DNA of 64,000 bases, taken from Celeribacter ethanolicus (GTDB taxonomy: Bacteria > Pseudomonadota > Alphaproteobacteria > Rhodobacterales > Rhodobacteraceae). This document shows positions 19,001 through 27,072 of the stretch, in pieces. Under the pieces are notes generated by a model, which worked only from the letters and a program-made list of their open reading frames with translations, was not told the origin of the DNA and did no database searches. Numbering within the stretch: position 1 is the first letter of the stretch; the number at the start of each line of letters is the position of its first letter. The translations under genes were made by a program, and so were the position numbers. The DNA lies in assembly GCF_001550095.1 (NCBI RefSeq), contig NZ_LRUC01000047.1:1-64000 (forward strand), in the 5' to 3' direction.

Positions 19001-22000
19001 GCGACCGTTGCCATTCGGGTCCGGATCGGTACCGTCGTCGGAATCATCGCTGAGCAGCGGGTTGTCACCCGGCGTTTGCCCGGTCCAAGTGCCGTTGCCC
19101 GTCACCGTCGCCTGGTTTTCATAAACACCGCCAGAGGCCTGAGCGCTCGGCAGCGGAACTTCTGGGCGGACGCGCAGCGAGAGGGAAATCTCACAGGTTG
19201 CCCCCGCCGCAAGCGTCGCCCCGGAGACCAGCGTCTGATCACCTTCGCCGTTGAACCCGGCGTTCAGCGCGCCACAGGAGCCGCCCGGAGCGGAGAGGAT
19301 CGTGTAGGTGCCGCGCACCATGTCATCCGTCGCCGGATTGGACAGGCTCGCATAGCTGCCGAACAGCGGTGCGGCTCCCGACAGGGCGTCCGTCACAACC
19401 ACTGTGTCGAGCGGCTCAAGGCTGAAGTTCTCCACGACAAAGCTGAAGCCAACGGTGAAGGAGCCATCCGCCGCAGAAGTCGGGCCGGAGCTGACACGTT
19501 TCGCAATCCCGATCCGCGCTTGCGGCACGAGAGTGAAATCGTAATCGGTGGCATCCGTGTCGGACGGCAGATCAATCGTCGTAATCGCGGTGGCGCCAGA
19601 TGGGCTCCCGCCCTCGGACCCACTCATGGCTTTGCTATCTTCGAGATAAGTCTCGCTCACGCTTCCGCGTGTCACCGTGTAGGTGCCGCGCGGCAGGTTG
19701 GCGATGGTATAATCGCCATTGGCATCCGTCGTCGCCGACACGGAAACGGGCGTTCCGTCAAAGGCCGTCCCGGTCACCGTCACCGTCACCCCGGCCACGC
19801 CGGTGTCGTCGGTATCGAAATCGCCATTGTCATCGAAATCGCGGAACACCGTGCCAGAGAGCGCAGAAGACACGACATCGACCGGGCCGGAGTTTTCGTT
19901 GTTGTTCGGATCGACATCGAGCGAGGTCGTGGTGATCCGTGCCGTGTTGGTAAAGCTCTGCGGATCGGAGGTCACGCTGGTGACTTTCACCGGCACAGTG
20001 ATTTGCGCCGTCGCACCGCTTGAGAATGTGCCAAGCTCACAGGTGAAACTCGTCCCCCCCACAGCCCCGCCACAGCTTTGCAGCGTTGCCGTCCCGGAGG
20101 TGACAGTCACCGAAGGTGTCCCCGCCAGCACCATATTGGCCGGCAGGCTGTCGGTCACCTGGACGCCATCGGCCTCGGCCAGCACAACGCCCCCATCGGA
20201 GCCGGTGTTGTTGCGCACGGTGATGACGAAATCGAAGGTCTCAAGAAGTTCGACCGGAGATTTGCTTGCAATCTTGCTGACAACCTCGACATCGGCGCGG
20301 GTGCGCACGGTGGTGTTTTCAGTCACTTCGTTGTTCGCCGGAAGCGGATCGTAGCCATCATCAATCCCAGGCGACGTCAGGTTCGCCGTATTGGTCGCCG
20401 TCCCCTTTTGAACCCCACGTGCCACGATGGTCACGACACGAGACCCGCCAGATTCGATCCGATCAAAACTACAGCTCAGCGTACCGTCAACTTCCCCGAC
20501 ACTCGGCACCGTGCCACAGACACCTGTCCCAGCGTCATGCGACTGATAGCTCAGGAATTGCTCCGGCATGAGATCGTTCATCGTGACGTTCTCTGCCGCA
20601 GAGGGGCCATTGTTGCGGATGGTGACCGTGTAGGTCACATCCTCACCGACCGCCACGGGATCAAGGCTATCGACCTTGTTGACCTGAAGATCATAGCTGG
20701 GCGCGTTCACCGTCGTCTGGACAGAGGCGCTGTTGTTCGTGTCATCGGTTTCATCGAGGCTGCTGCTCACGGTCGCGGTGTTTTCCAGCACGGAACCGAC
20801 CAGCGCCTCTGTCGGCTGAACCACGATTTCCACGGCTTGCTGTCCGCCGGTCACAACCGTGCCGAGGTTACAGACAACCTGATTGTTGCCCCCAGTGGTC
20901 AGCGTTCCCACCGTCGGCACGACCGAGCAACTTCCCGTCGTCGGCGCCGCGGAAACAAAGATCAGCCCATCCGGCAAGGTGTCCGTGATCGTCGTGTTTG
21001 GCGCATTGCTGAGGAAAAATTCATTTGCAGGGTTGAGTGCCGTGACAATGTAGCTGAGGTTCTGACCCACAATCGCCTGCTCGGGCGTTGCGGTTTTCGT
21101 GATGGTGACATCCGTGCGCGCGTCAATCTCGAAGGTCACGGTATCATCGTTGTTGGTCAGATCGGGGTCGGCCACGCTCGACGACAGGACTTGAACCGTG
21201 TTGCTGCGCTGTCCGGCATTGCCGCCCGGGCGCACCTGCACTTCGATGATCGGGCAATCGTTTCCGGCGGTACAGACCGGCAGCACATCGAAAGTACAGC
21301 TCAGATCCCTGCCCCGCCAGCGCGACGCACTGTCACAAACCGCACCGGAAGGCGCGGAGATGCTCACCAAACCGGCGTCTGTCGCCCCGACCTGATTGTT
21401 GATCAGGCTCAACAAAGGATCTGTCACGGTCACATTGGCCGATGCGGCAGGCCCCTCGTTCACCACTTCGATGTAATAGGTCTGAATTTCGCCCACGGTT
21501 ACGGTCGCCTCGGCCACCGTCTTATTCACGGTGATGTCGGCAGAGGCGTTGTCTGCGCTGCTGTCCACATCGTAGCTCGAGGAGTTCCCGACACCCGGAT
21601 ACTCTGGCGAAGAGACGCTGGCCGTGTTGGTCAGCGGACCCGACTGGGTCGCCTCCGCGCGGATCACCAGGACAGGTGTGCTCGCCCCGGCCACCAAAGC
21701 GCCCGACACGCCTGCTTCATAGACGCGTTCGCAGACCACATCCACCGGCCCGGCCTGAGGCGCCGCAGGCGTACAGGTCCAGCCATTGCTGTCATAGCCT
21801 GTGAAGGTCATTCCCTCCGGCAGGCTGTCCGTCATGTAAAGCGTGCCGTAGAAATCGGCATTGCCCGTGTTTCGTGTCTGCAGGTTGAATTCATATTCAT
21901 TGCCGACCACGACCAGAGCCGGGCTGGGGCCGGTTTTGGACACGGACAGATCGACCACCGGATCCGCAATGGTCCGACCGCCGTCGGTGTCGGTGTTATT

Positions 22001-23257
22001 GCTCAGGTTCGCGTCATCCGGCCCCGTCGAACTCACCGTCGCACTGTTGCTGACATTCCCGGACGTCACCGCCGTCGTTTTGATCAGGATGTCGCCTAGC
22101 GGCACATCCGTCCCGGCCATCAGCCCGTCGGACGGGCGCGTACAGTTCACGTCCTGACCACTGATCGTACAGTCCCATCCGCCGGACAACACCTCCACCT
22201 CATCAATCTGATAGGCGGCAGGCACACTGTCCGAAATTTCGAGACCGTAGGGCACCCCTCCGGTGAAACTCGGCGACAGCGTGAAAATGGCAGGATCGCC
22301 GACGAGAACCGTTCCCGGTGCGGAATTGCTTTTCGTCAGGCGAACATCGCTGCCATCGCTGACCTGAGTGGTCAGAGACGCGAAATTGTCGTCGGTGAGC
22401 GGGTCCTGCGGCGCGGAAATATCAGCGGTCCCGGCCACGATCAGGGAGGACCCCGTGCCCGCTGCCGTCACTTGTCCCGTCAGGTCGAATCCGAAGGCAT
22501 CGCCAGCCGGAATGTCGCTCGGGATCGTGCAGAGGTAAACCGATGCGCTGGCGCTGCAATAGGACGGCAAAGAGGTGACCGTCAGACCGGTGATCGCCGG
22601 AATTTCCACGACGGCTGCCGTCACTGTGTCCGGGCCGTTGTTTTCAAGATTGAACGTATAAGTAACCGTCTCGCCGGAGATCGCCTCGGTCGACCCGACG
22701 ATGTCGAGGGCAACATCGGCCCCGCTCAGGATCGTCGTGGTCTCGGCAAAACCGTTGTTCCCGGGCGCCGGGTCATTGTAAGCAGGAACGGAACCGGACA
22801 AGGTGATGGTCCCTGATGCCGTCGCCTTGATGATCGCGGACAGCGCAAATGTCTCGTCTGCCTCCAGAGCGGGGATCACACAGGAAACCGTCGCAGGGCC
22901 CGTCACGGGCAGCGCCGGATCACAGGTCGTGTTGGTCACATCCTGCAACACACCATTCGCGGGGATGGCCAGGTCAATCGACGTCTCGGGTGCCTGACCG
23001 ACCCCCGCCATCGCAGCGTTGTTGTTGACCGTGATGTCATAGCTCACGTCACCGCCCGCGACCGTCGGGTCCGAACCGGCATCGGTCACGTTGACAACCC
23101 AGTCGTAACTCTGCGCACTGGCGCTGACCGGGGCAAGAAAGCCTGCCCCAAAAGACAACATCGCAAGAGCAAGCACGGATTTCGCCGCAGCCCGCAACGA
23201 CACCCTCTTCCGCTTCTTGAAGTTAAAAGATTCCGTGGGTTGATGCCCCATGTTCAT
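16049..23257 (-). CDS. Giant DUF11-repeat surface protein
   Basis: A 2402-aa protein with a signal peptide ending SVSASAQS near residue 49. About residues 55-1180 are tandem DUF11-type beta-sandwich repeats, each with a version of VTYTVTIRNNGPSAAENVTM followed by a Cys-containing turn and a NTAxVSSxxxDPxxxNN ending. An SdrD_B-like module follows (GTVFRDFDDNGDFDTDDTG, PRGTYTVTRGS), then DUF7507-like repeats (VTYSFTVTNTGNVTLTDVTL; ASYVLTQADLDAG). The last 250 residues (VFNDLNRDGYQNGP; PKMTPALETALAGLVQQIAG) are a different module that may meet the barrel partner. Such Asp-rich repeats form calcium-stiffened stalks used in adhesion or biofilm. The gene overlaps the barrel gene by 4 bp. Confidence 0.9.
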   Translation of the reverse strand: MNMGHQPTESFNFKKRKRVSLRAAAKSVLALAMLSFGAGFLAPVSASAQSYDWVVNVTDAGSDPTVAGGDVSYDITVNNNAAMAGVGQAPETSIDLAIPANGVLQDVTNTTCDPALPVTGPATVSCVIPALEADETFALSAIIKATASGTITLSGSVPAYNDPAPGNNGFAETTTILSGADVALDIVGSTEAISGETVTYTFNLENNGPDTVTAAVVEIPAITGLTVTSLPSYCSASASVYLCTIPSDIPAGDAFGFDLTGQVTAAGTGSSLIVAGTADISAPQDPLTDDNFASLTTQVSDGSDVRLTKSNSAPGTVLVGDPAIFTLSPSFTGGVPYGLEISDSVPAAYQIDEVEVLSGGWDCTISGQDVNCTRPSDGLMAGTDVPLGDILIKTTAVTSGNVSNSATVSSTGPDDANLSNNTDTDGGRTIADPVVDLSVSKTGPSPALVVVGNEYEFNLQTRNTGNADFYGTLYMTDSLPEGMTFTGYDSNGWTCTPAAPQAGPVDVVCERVYEAGVSGALVAGASTPVLVIRAEATQSGPLTNTASVSSPEYPGVGNSSSYDVDSSADNASADITVNKTVAEATVTVGEIQTYYIEVVNEGPAASANVTVTDPLLSLINNQVGATDAGLVSISAPSGAVCDSASRWRGRDLSCTFDVLPVCTAGNDCPIIEVQVRPGGNAGQRSNTVQVLSSSVADPDLTNNDDTVTFEIDARTDVTITKTATPEQAIVGQNLSYIVTALNPANEFFLSNAPNTTITDTLPDGLIFVSAAPTTGSCSVVPTVGTLTTGGNNQVVCNLGTVVTGGQQAVEIVVQPTEALVGSVLENTATVSSSLDETDDTNNSASVQTTVNAPSYDLQVNKVDSLDPVAVGEDVTYTVTIRNNGPSAAENVTMNDLMPEQFLSYQSHDAGTGVCGTVPSVGEVDGTLSCSFDRIESGGSRVVTIVARGVQKGTATNTANLTSPGIDDGYDPLPANNEVTENTTVRTRADVEVVSKIASKSPVELLETFDFVITVRNNTGSDGGVVLAEADGVQVTDSLPANMVLAGTPSVTVTSGTATLQSCGGAVGGTSFTCELGTFSSGATAQITVPVKVTSVTSDPQSFTNTARITTTSLDVDPNNNENSGPVDVVSSALSGTVFRDFDDNGDFDTDDTGVAGVTVTVTGTAFDGTPVSVSATTDANGDYTIANLPRGTYTVTRGSVSETYLEDSKAMSGSEGGSPSGATAITTIDLPSDTDATDYDFTLVPQARIGIAKRVSSGPTSAADGSFTVGFSFVVENFSLEPLDTVVVTDALSGAAPLFGSYASLSNPATDDMVRGTYTILSAPGGSCGALNAGFNGEGDQTLVSGATLAAGATCEISLSLRVRPEVPLPSAQASGGVYENQATVTGNGTWTGQTPGDNPLLSDDSDDGTDPDPNGNGRADETGENDPTPVTPIYEPAIALVKSATTAFSDPPVPGEEITYSFAITNTGSQTLTDVTLTDAMLEGVGVLTGSPIASLAPGATDDTTYSAVYELTQEDIDRGYVENTALVTGTDPFDEEVTDTSGTSQDNDTPTTTPVARTAAIELIKTADASNVSDPSEVGEIVTYSFTVTNTGNVTLTDVTLADILPGIVWETPGASIAEMAPGAVDTDTFKASYVLTQADLDAGQLVNEATVTADSVVGEVSDTDDETVPLGQAPSIVLEKTVDNSGLTQTVGQVGEELEYTFKVTNTGTVTLTNVTITDPLLGANQISEVIPSLAPGAEYTFTEKGIYAITQADIDAGEVLNTATATGTYGEDGNGGDLTVDDEDDAVAETVFIEAIPETPWEFDTDGGITTSMLASDMIGQEQATLDNVTITVVDSDPALTLDPSTGLITLSEGNPAGTYEVTYEICRIDNPLVCDQATETVIQRPISAIEAVKTQALTDNGDGVDGVGDLMTYTITVENLGNTTVNDVALEDTFLTLTTGQTLALDSGPTFVSASEGSSEGTLVMGETATYTATFELTIEAVDAGGLSNQILATAMPEYPDEFTEDPTEVNDLSDDGDDGDGNTVDDPTEYPLEPLLYDSGLVLRKTTPRGVVERGSVVPYSITVTNENPRTSGTMDLMDVLPADFVYVEGTATWDGEPIEVTVQGKVVTWPSVTVPPLTTIEATLSARVLTSADVGDHVNRARLRDSTTREPLSPEATATVSIFPEPVFDCGDVYGKVFNDLNRDGYQNGPISRIVDEDAIFSGKYSGKGDAPVELGREIVENGIPAVRLTGVDGTVITTDQYGRFHVPCAMLPEDRGSNFILKLDTRSLPTGYRLTTENPRVVRLTPGKMTELNFGAALTRVVRVDVNAQGFAQTASGPKMTPALETALAGLVQQIAGEPVHLRIAYHLPDEAGSAEKRLARQSMRQVERELRDLWREPGRVKLTIEKTIVRVEQ

Positions 23258-23406
23258 GTCTGCTCGCTCCGCTCACACTCGGACCGTCCGCAGACTGCCC
23301 GGATCAGGATGAGAGAGGCTGTGCAAAGAGACGCCATCTGACATACGACTTCCGACGAACGCCTCACATACAGGTGAAACGATCGGACGGCTGTCTTTCA
23401 GAGAAT

Positions 23407-23712
23407 TTACCTGTCGCGTTTTCTGGACTTAAGCTTATCTGCCAAAACAACCGAGATTGCCCCGATAAGCATCGCGAACATGCCCGCGACACTATAGGCC
23501 AAAGCGATCCGGCCTATGGAAAACCCCATAAAAAACGCGACAAGCGCTGCGAGAAGGCCGGTGGCCACAGCAAAAAGCATGAGACCGCTTTTCAAAGCTG
23601 CGTCCCGCAAACGCCTGGTAATCCATATATCAGATTTTTTTTGTCTCTCGACCGCACATACCGCCCCCGTAAACTCAACTACAATTGCCGCACATGAAAC
23701 CGCTCTCACCAA
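23407..23712 (-). CDS. Possible small two-helix membrane protein
   Basis: A short frame whose C-terminal part looks real: two hydrophobic helices (MLFAVATGLLAALVAFFMGF and the stretch from IALAYSV to AISVVL) followed by a basic tail KLKSRKRDR. The 5' end is uncertain, because only TTG and GTG codons open the frame and no good ribosome site is present. The true protein may begin near the DIWITRRLRD segment. It lies between the giant surface gene and the autotransporter, with no evident partner. It could be a chance frame. Confidence 0.35.
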   Translation of the reverse strand: MVRAVSCAAIVVEFTGAVCAVERQKKSDIWITRRLRDAALKSGLMLFAVATGLLAALVAFFMGFSIGRIALAYSVAGMFAMLIGAISVVLADKLKSRKRDR

Positions 23713-24306
23713 AACGGCGTTTCGACATATCCGGCACTGGTAAATGCGTTACCCAAAGGAAAGCCCCCGAAAAATTCTCTACCTAGCGCCAAGAGTGACG
23801 TAAAAAGAGTCTGCATGAATGAAAGTCGATGACACTGTCATCTTCTGTTTACAGAATAGAGTACAATCGCGATCATGCCGTCACCCCGACACAAGTCGTC
23901 ATGTACCGTCGCGCCTATTCGACCAACCAGAAGCTCTCCGATGGCGACTTGAAATCTCAGGGGCATCGGTGACGGCGACATGCAGAAGCCAAAGGCTATG
24001 CCGTTGTCGCGATCTTGCGTGTCGGATTGCAGAAGAACTCGATGCCACCCTCTATGCCCCCAAAGACATCACGCCGTGCTGCGTCGCGTGTTGGAGAAGC
24101 CCGTATCCAAGCTTTTTCACGTTTCAATAACTGAAAGAAGTTTCCTGCCATCGCTTCCATGCGCGTTGCGGGGCCATTCCCCTATTGTGATCAAATTGCT
24201 GCAGTCCAAGAGATAAGCGCTGCGACCAAAGACAAGTGCTCAATAAAAATCCGCTTTGCGGCATTATGCACCTTCACGGAAAAGTGTTTCCTAAGGGGGG
24301 AGTACC
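23713..24306. other. Gene-free stretch upstream of the autotransporter
   Basis: About 590 bp, more AT-rich than its surroundings at both ends. Short plus-strand frames in 23880-24130 contain protein-like scraps (MYRRAYSTNQKLSDGDLKS; AKGYAVVAILRVG) separated by stops, possibly a dead gene, but I cannot name it. The last 100 bp, ending in AAGGGGGGAG before the ATG, must carry the autotransporter promoter and ribosome site. Confidence 0.5.
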
Positions 24307-26964
24307 ATGGTCGCTTTTGTCAAATTCGTTCGTTTCCGGATTCTTCTTGGTTTCATCGTGTCAGGCCTATGCCTTCTGGCAAGCGTTGATGCCGGCCATG
24401 CGCAAAGCGTAACGGTTTCAAATTTTCGGCTTCAGTCGGACGGCACTTGTGGCGCAGGTGGATCTTCGACCACATTCCTTGCAAATGCCTTGGGGCCGAC
24501 CGGTCCCGCCGATGGGCCGGATGCCTTTGGGGACCCCGTGGATTGGATCGCGTTCTATCTCACGGATTCAGCGGGGGTTATCCTGGGCAGTGCGACGTTT
24601 AACGCACCACCGAACAGCTATTTGGCAAATGATTTTTTCGGCACGGTTCAACAACAGCCGACAGCGACCGGAAACTTCACTTTTTACGTCTACGACATTG
24701 ATACCAATGCGGCCGACCAATCAATCGGCGCAACCTATGCCCCGAACGGGCGCCAAATGGGGTCAGGCTCCTTTGATGCCGCCGCTTTGGACAGCGACTG
24801 CTCCAATATTTCTGCGACGGGAACTCCGCCCGCCTTTTCGGCCGCTTTTTCGCCGAGCACAATCGACGAAGGCAACATCTCGAGCTTGACCTTCACCATC
24901 AACAACGCGGCGAATTCCAGTGCTGCGACGGGACTGGATTTCACCAACAATCTTCCTGCCGGTGTCACTCTGGCCACACCAGCCAACGCTTCAACGACCT
25001 GCACAGGTGGAACGCTCACTGCAACAAGCGGAGCGAGCACAATAAGCTATTCGGGTGGCACCGTTGGTGCCTCGGCAAGCTGCACCATCTCAGTCGATGT
25101 CACATCGCCTGCCGGAGGCTCTTTTAGCAACACGTCGGGGAGTTTGACCTCCAGCCTCGGCAATTCCGGGACAGCAAGTGCTACGCTGACCGTGACAGCC
25201 GTTCCGCCGACCGTCACCATCGGCGCCCTGTCTGGCCCGAGCGCGGGCGTGTACACCGCCCAGATCACCCTCTCAGAGGCCAGCACCGATTTCGTCGTCG
25301 GCGACCTGACCCTGACCAACGCCACCGCCACGCTCGCGGGCTCCGGCACCAGCTACACCGCAACTCTGACGCCCCTGGCCGATGGCCAGATCGCGCTGTC
25401 GGTCGCGGCAGGCAAGTTCACCGACGCGGCGGGCAACGACAACACCGCCTCGAACGAGGTCACGGCGATCTACGACGGCACGCCGCCGACCGTCACCATC
25501 GGCGCCCTGTCCGGCCCGAGCGCGGGCGTGTACTCCGCCCAGATCACCCTCTCCGAGGCCAGCACCGATTTCGTCGTCGGCGACCTGACCCTGACCAACG
25601 CCAGCGCCACGCTCGCGGGCTCCGGCACCAGCTACACCGCAACCCTGACGCCCCTGGCCGATGGCCAAATCGCGCTGTCGGTCGCGGCAGGCAAGTTCAC
25701 CGACGCGGCGGGCAACGACAACACCGCCTCGAACGAGGTCACGGCGGTCTATGACGGCACGCCGCCAACGGTGAGCATCACCGATGCCCCAGGCACGGTA
25801 AACGCAATGTCATCGTTCACCGTGACAATCACCTTCTCGGAAGACGTCACCGGCTTTGACAGCGCTGACATCAATGCGACGAACGCAACAGTCAGCAGCC
25901 TGACAGGCAGCGGTGCGGTCTATCAGGCGCAACTGACGGCATCAGGCAGCGGCGCCGTCAGTCTGGTTGTTCCAGAGGACGTCGCCTTCGATGCCGCCAA
26001 CAACGGGAACCTCGCCTCGAATACCGTCAGCATTGCCGATGTCACGGTAGAGCAGACTCAGGAGTTGATCGCGTCTTTCATGCAGACCCGTGCCAACCAC
26101 CTGATCCGCAGCCAGCCCGGCCTGTCAGGGTTCCTGTCGAGGCAGGCACAAGGCGGGTTTGGTGTGAATGTCACGCGTGGCCAGGGCCAGTTCAATTTTG
26201 CCAGCAATCCCGAATACCCGATCTGGATGCAGGCACAGGGCTCCTGGTCGTCGGACACGACCAGCGAGAGCCGGTATATGTTTGGCGCTTTGGGGACGCA
26301 CCGTAAAGTCAGGGACAACCTTCTGATCGGCATGATGGTGCAGTTCGACCATCTGTCAGAAGACACCGGTGCGGCCTCGGTCGACGGCACAGGCTGGATG
26401 GCCGGCCCATATTTCGTCGCCAAAAGCGCCCAGCAACCGGTGTTTTTCGAAGGACGGCTTCTGTATGGTGAGACCAGCAACACGATCTCTCCTTTCGGAA
26501 CCTACGAAGACGACTTCGACACCACACGCATGTTGGCGCAGTTCAAGGTGACGGGGGAGTATGCCTACGGATCGGCCGCGACCTTGTATCCGTTCTTCGA
26601 TGCCTCCTATGTGACGGACGATCAGAAAAGCTATGTCGACAGTCTGGGCAATACGATCCCCAAACAGGGCATCAGCCTCGGGCAAATCGAATTCGGGATG
26701 GATTTCAAAAGAGAGATCCCTGTGGCGACCGGTGAACTCGAACTATGGGGCGGCGTCTCCGGCATATGGTCGCACTCCGAAGGTGACGGTTTTGCCTCGA
26801 CGGTCTCGCCTGATTACGATGGCGGGCGCGCTCGGATCGAACTTGGGGTCAACCGCATGCTGTCCTCCACCCGCCAGTTCAATGCCGCGACCTTCTATGA
26901 CGGGATCGGCGCCAGCGGCTTTGAAAGCTTTGGCGTGAGCCTGGGGTACGAAATGCAGTTCTGA
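24307..26964 (+). CDS. Autotransporter with Ig-like repeats and C-terminal barrel
   Basis: An 885-aa secreted protein with a strong GGGGGGAG site. A signal peptide (LGFIVSGLCLLASVDAGHAQ) is followed by an N-terminal domain with two Cys, a DUF11-like module (AAFSPSTIDEGNISSLTFTI), two near-identical 93-residue Ig-like repeats (TIGALSGPSAGVYTAQITLS type) and a third diverged copy. From about residue 580 a linker (ELIASFMQTRANHLIRSQP) leads to a beta-barrel of about 300 residues ending SLGYEMQF with the terminal Phe typical of outer-membrane proteins. Type Va autotransporters display their N-terminal passenger on the surface. No protease motif is evident, so adhesion is the best guess. Confidence 0.87.
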   Translation: MVAFVKFVRFRILLGFIVSGLCLLASVDAGHAQSVTVSNFRLQSDGTCGAGGSSTTFLANALGPTGPADGPDAFGDPVDWIAFYLTDSAGVILGSATFNAPPNSYLANDFFGTVQQQPTATGNFTFYVYDIDTNAADQSIGATYAPNGRQMGSGSFDAAALDSDCSNISATGTPPAFSAAFSPSTIDEGNISSLTFTINNAANSSAATGLDFTNNLPAGVTLATPANASTTCTGGTLTATSGASTISYSGGTVGASASCTISVDVTSPAGGSFSNTSGSLTSSLGNSGTASATLTVTAVPPTVTIGALSGPSAGVYTAQITLSEASTDFVVGDLTLTNATATLAGSGTSYTATLTPLADGQIALSVAAGKFTDAAGNDNTASNEVTAIYDGTPPTVTIGALSGPSAGVYSAQITLSEASTDFVVGDLTLTNASATLAGSGTSYTATLTPLADGQIALSVAAGKFTDAAGNDNTASNEVTAVYDGTPPTVSITDAPGTVNAMSSFTVTITFSEDVTGFDSADINATNATVSSLTGSGAVYQAQLTASGSGAVSLVVPEDVAFDAANNGNLASNTVSIADVTVEQTQELIASFMQTRANHLIRSQPGLSGFLSRQAQGGFGVNVTRGQGQFNFASNPEYPIWMQAQGSWSSDTTSESRYMFGALGTHRKVRDNLLIGMMVQFDHLSEDTGAASVDGTGWMAGPYFVAKSAQQPVFFEGRLLYGETSNTISPFGTYEDDFDTTRMLAQFKVTGEYAYGSAATLYPFFDASYVTDDQKSYVDSLGNTIPKQGISLGQIEFGMDFKREIPVATGELELWGGVSGIWSHSEGDGFASTVSPDYDGGRARIELGVNRMLSSTRQFNAATFYDGIGASGFESFGVSLGYEMQF
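25204..25761 (+). repeat. Two tandem 279-bp in-frame repeats in the autotransporter
   Basis: Copies at 25204-25482 and 25483-25761 differ at only a handful of positions (for example tct/tcc, acc/tcc and acc/agc codons). Each encodes 93 residues from the PPTVTIGAL start to the AxYDGT end. Such identity suggests recent duplication and lets recombination change passenger length. A third, diverged copy follows at 25762. Confidence 0.9.
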
Positions 26965-27018
26965 TTGACCTGCAATGCCTGAAAATGTGTCAGGCGGCCG
27001 TCTTGAAGACGACCCTGT

Positions 27019-27062
27019 CAAAAAGCGGGGGCAGCATGGGCGTTTCACGTCATGCTGCCCCC
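27019..27062 (-). terminator. Intrinsic terminator of the ort/ord operon
   Basis: The arms GGGGGCAGCATG (27027-27038) and CATGCTGCCCCC (27051-27062) are perfect. Read on the minus strand the stem is followed by GCTTTTTG. It lies just after the ortB stop. It may also stop plus-strand transcription from the autotransporter. Confidence 0.85.
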
Positions 27063-27072
27063 GGAACAGATC

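Noticed and set aside
16052-20023. 1323-codon plus-strand open frame opposite the giant DUF11 gene, plus a 673-codon one at 20078-22099
   Set aside because: They are antisense to a gene with clear repeats and a signal peptide. Their products are Arg/His-rich with no domains, the usual shadow of GC-rich codon use.
25204-25761. Possible CRISPR or satellite array
   Set aside because: The repeats are 279 bp, in frame and encode Ig-like modules of the autotransporter. There is no repeat-spacer structure.
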